From assembly GCA_031267995.1 (NCBI GenBank), contig JAIRXZ010000208.1, forward strand, positions 1 to 5,533: a stretch of 5,533 nt of DNA, read 5' to 3'. Under the pieces are notes generated by a model. That model saw only the letters and a list, made by a program, of their open reading frames with translations, did no database searches and had not been told where the DNA came from. This DNA comes from Odoribacteraceae bacterium (lineage in GTDB: Bacteria; Bacteroidota; Bacteroidia; Bacteroidales; Marinifilaceae). The position numbers and the translations under genes are program-made. Shown here piece by piece: positions 5,489-5,533 of this stretch (position 1 is the first letter of the stretch; each line of letters begins with the position of its first letter).

Positions 5489-5533
5489 CGGCGCGGGCGT
5501 GTTGCCCGCCGTGCCGGATTTCCGGCGAATGGT

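Overview
The window looks like a chromosomal stretch from a member of the Bacteroidales (Bacteroidota). The evidence is a long fimbrillin-type lipoprotein with BACON-type beta-sandwich domains, a protein of the Bacteroidota-restricted DUF6261 type, AT-rich leaders without clear Shine-Dalgarno sites, and dispersed palindromic repeats of a kind common in that order. By eye, base composition is GC-rich in most of the window, which suggests a higher-GC lineage than typical Bacteroides. Genus cannot be fixed from the sequence.

Layout from left to right. Positions 1-480 hold no credible gene. They hold a dense cluster of short palindromic repeats of four sequence families, mostly as head-to-head inverted pairs. 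Positions 481-783 are non-coding and contain a strong intrinsic terminator on the minus strand (565-626). A minus-strand gene at 784-1740 encodes a DUF6261-type protein with an unusual C-terminal Ig-like domain. The junction between its two parts coincides with a copy of one of the dispersed repeats. Upstream of it, 1831-2055 is a perfectly periodic array of six hairpins with a 41-bp period. The rest of the spacer (2056-2423) has no confident gene, although a doubtful 180-codon reading frame crosses it and the array. Most of the right half, 2424-5444, is one minus-strand gene for a 1006-residue surface lipoprotein: a fimbrillin-like N-terminal half, about five BACON-like domains, and an unrecognised C-terminal domain encoded by distinctly AT-richer DNA. 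Just upstream of its start lies a terminator-like hairpin followed by six T residues, with a second, competing upstream arm.

Both confident genes lie on the minus strand, but nearly 700 bp with the hairpin array separates them, so a simple operon is not evident. The large lipoprotein is probably a cell-surface pilus or adhesin component. The DUF6261 protein has no signal peptide and no known function. The most interesting signals are non-coding: the hairpin array, the repeat that seems to have been built into a protein linker, the attenuator-like leader of the fimbrillin-like gene, and the compositional break at that protein's C-terminal domain.
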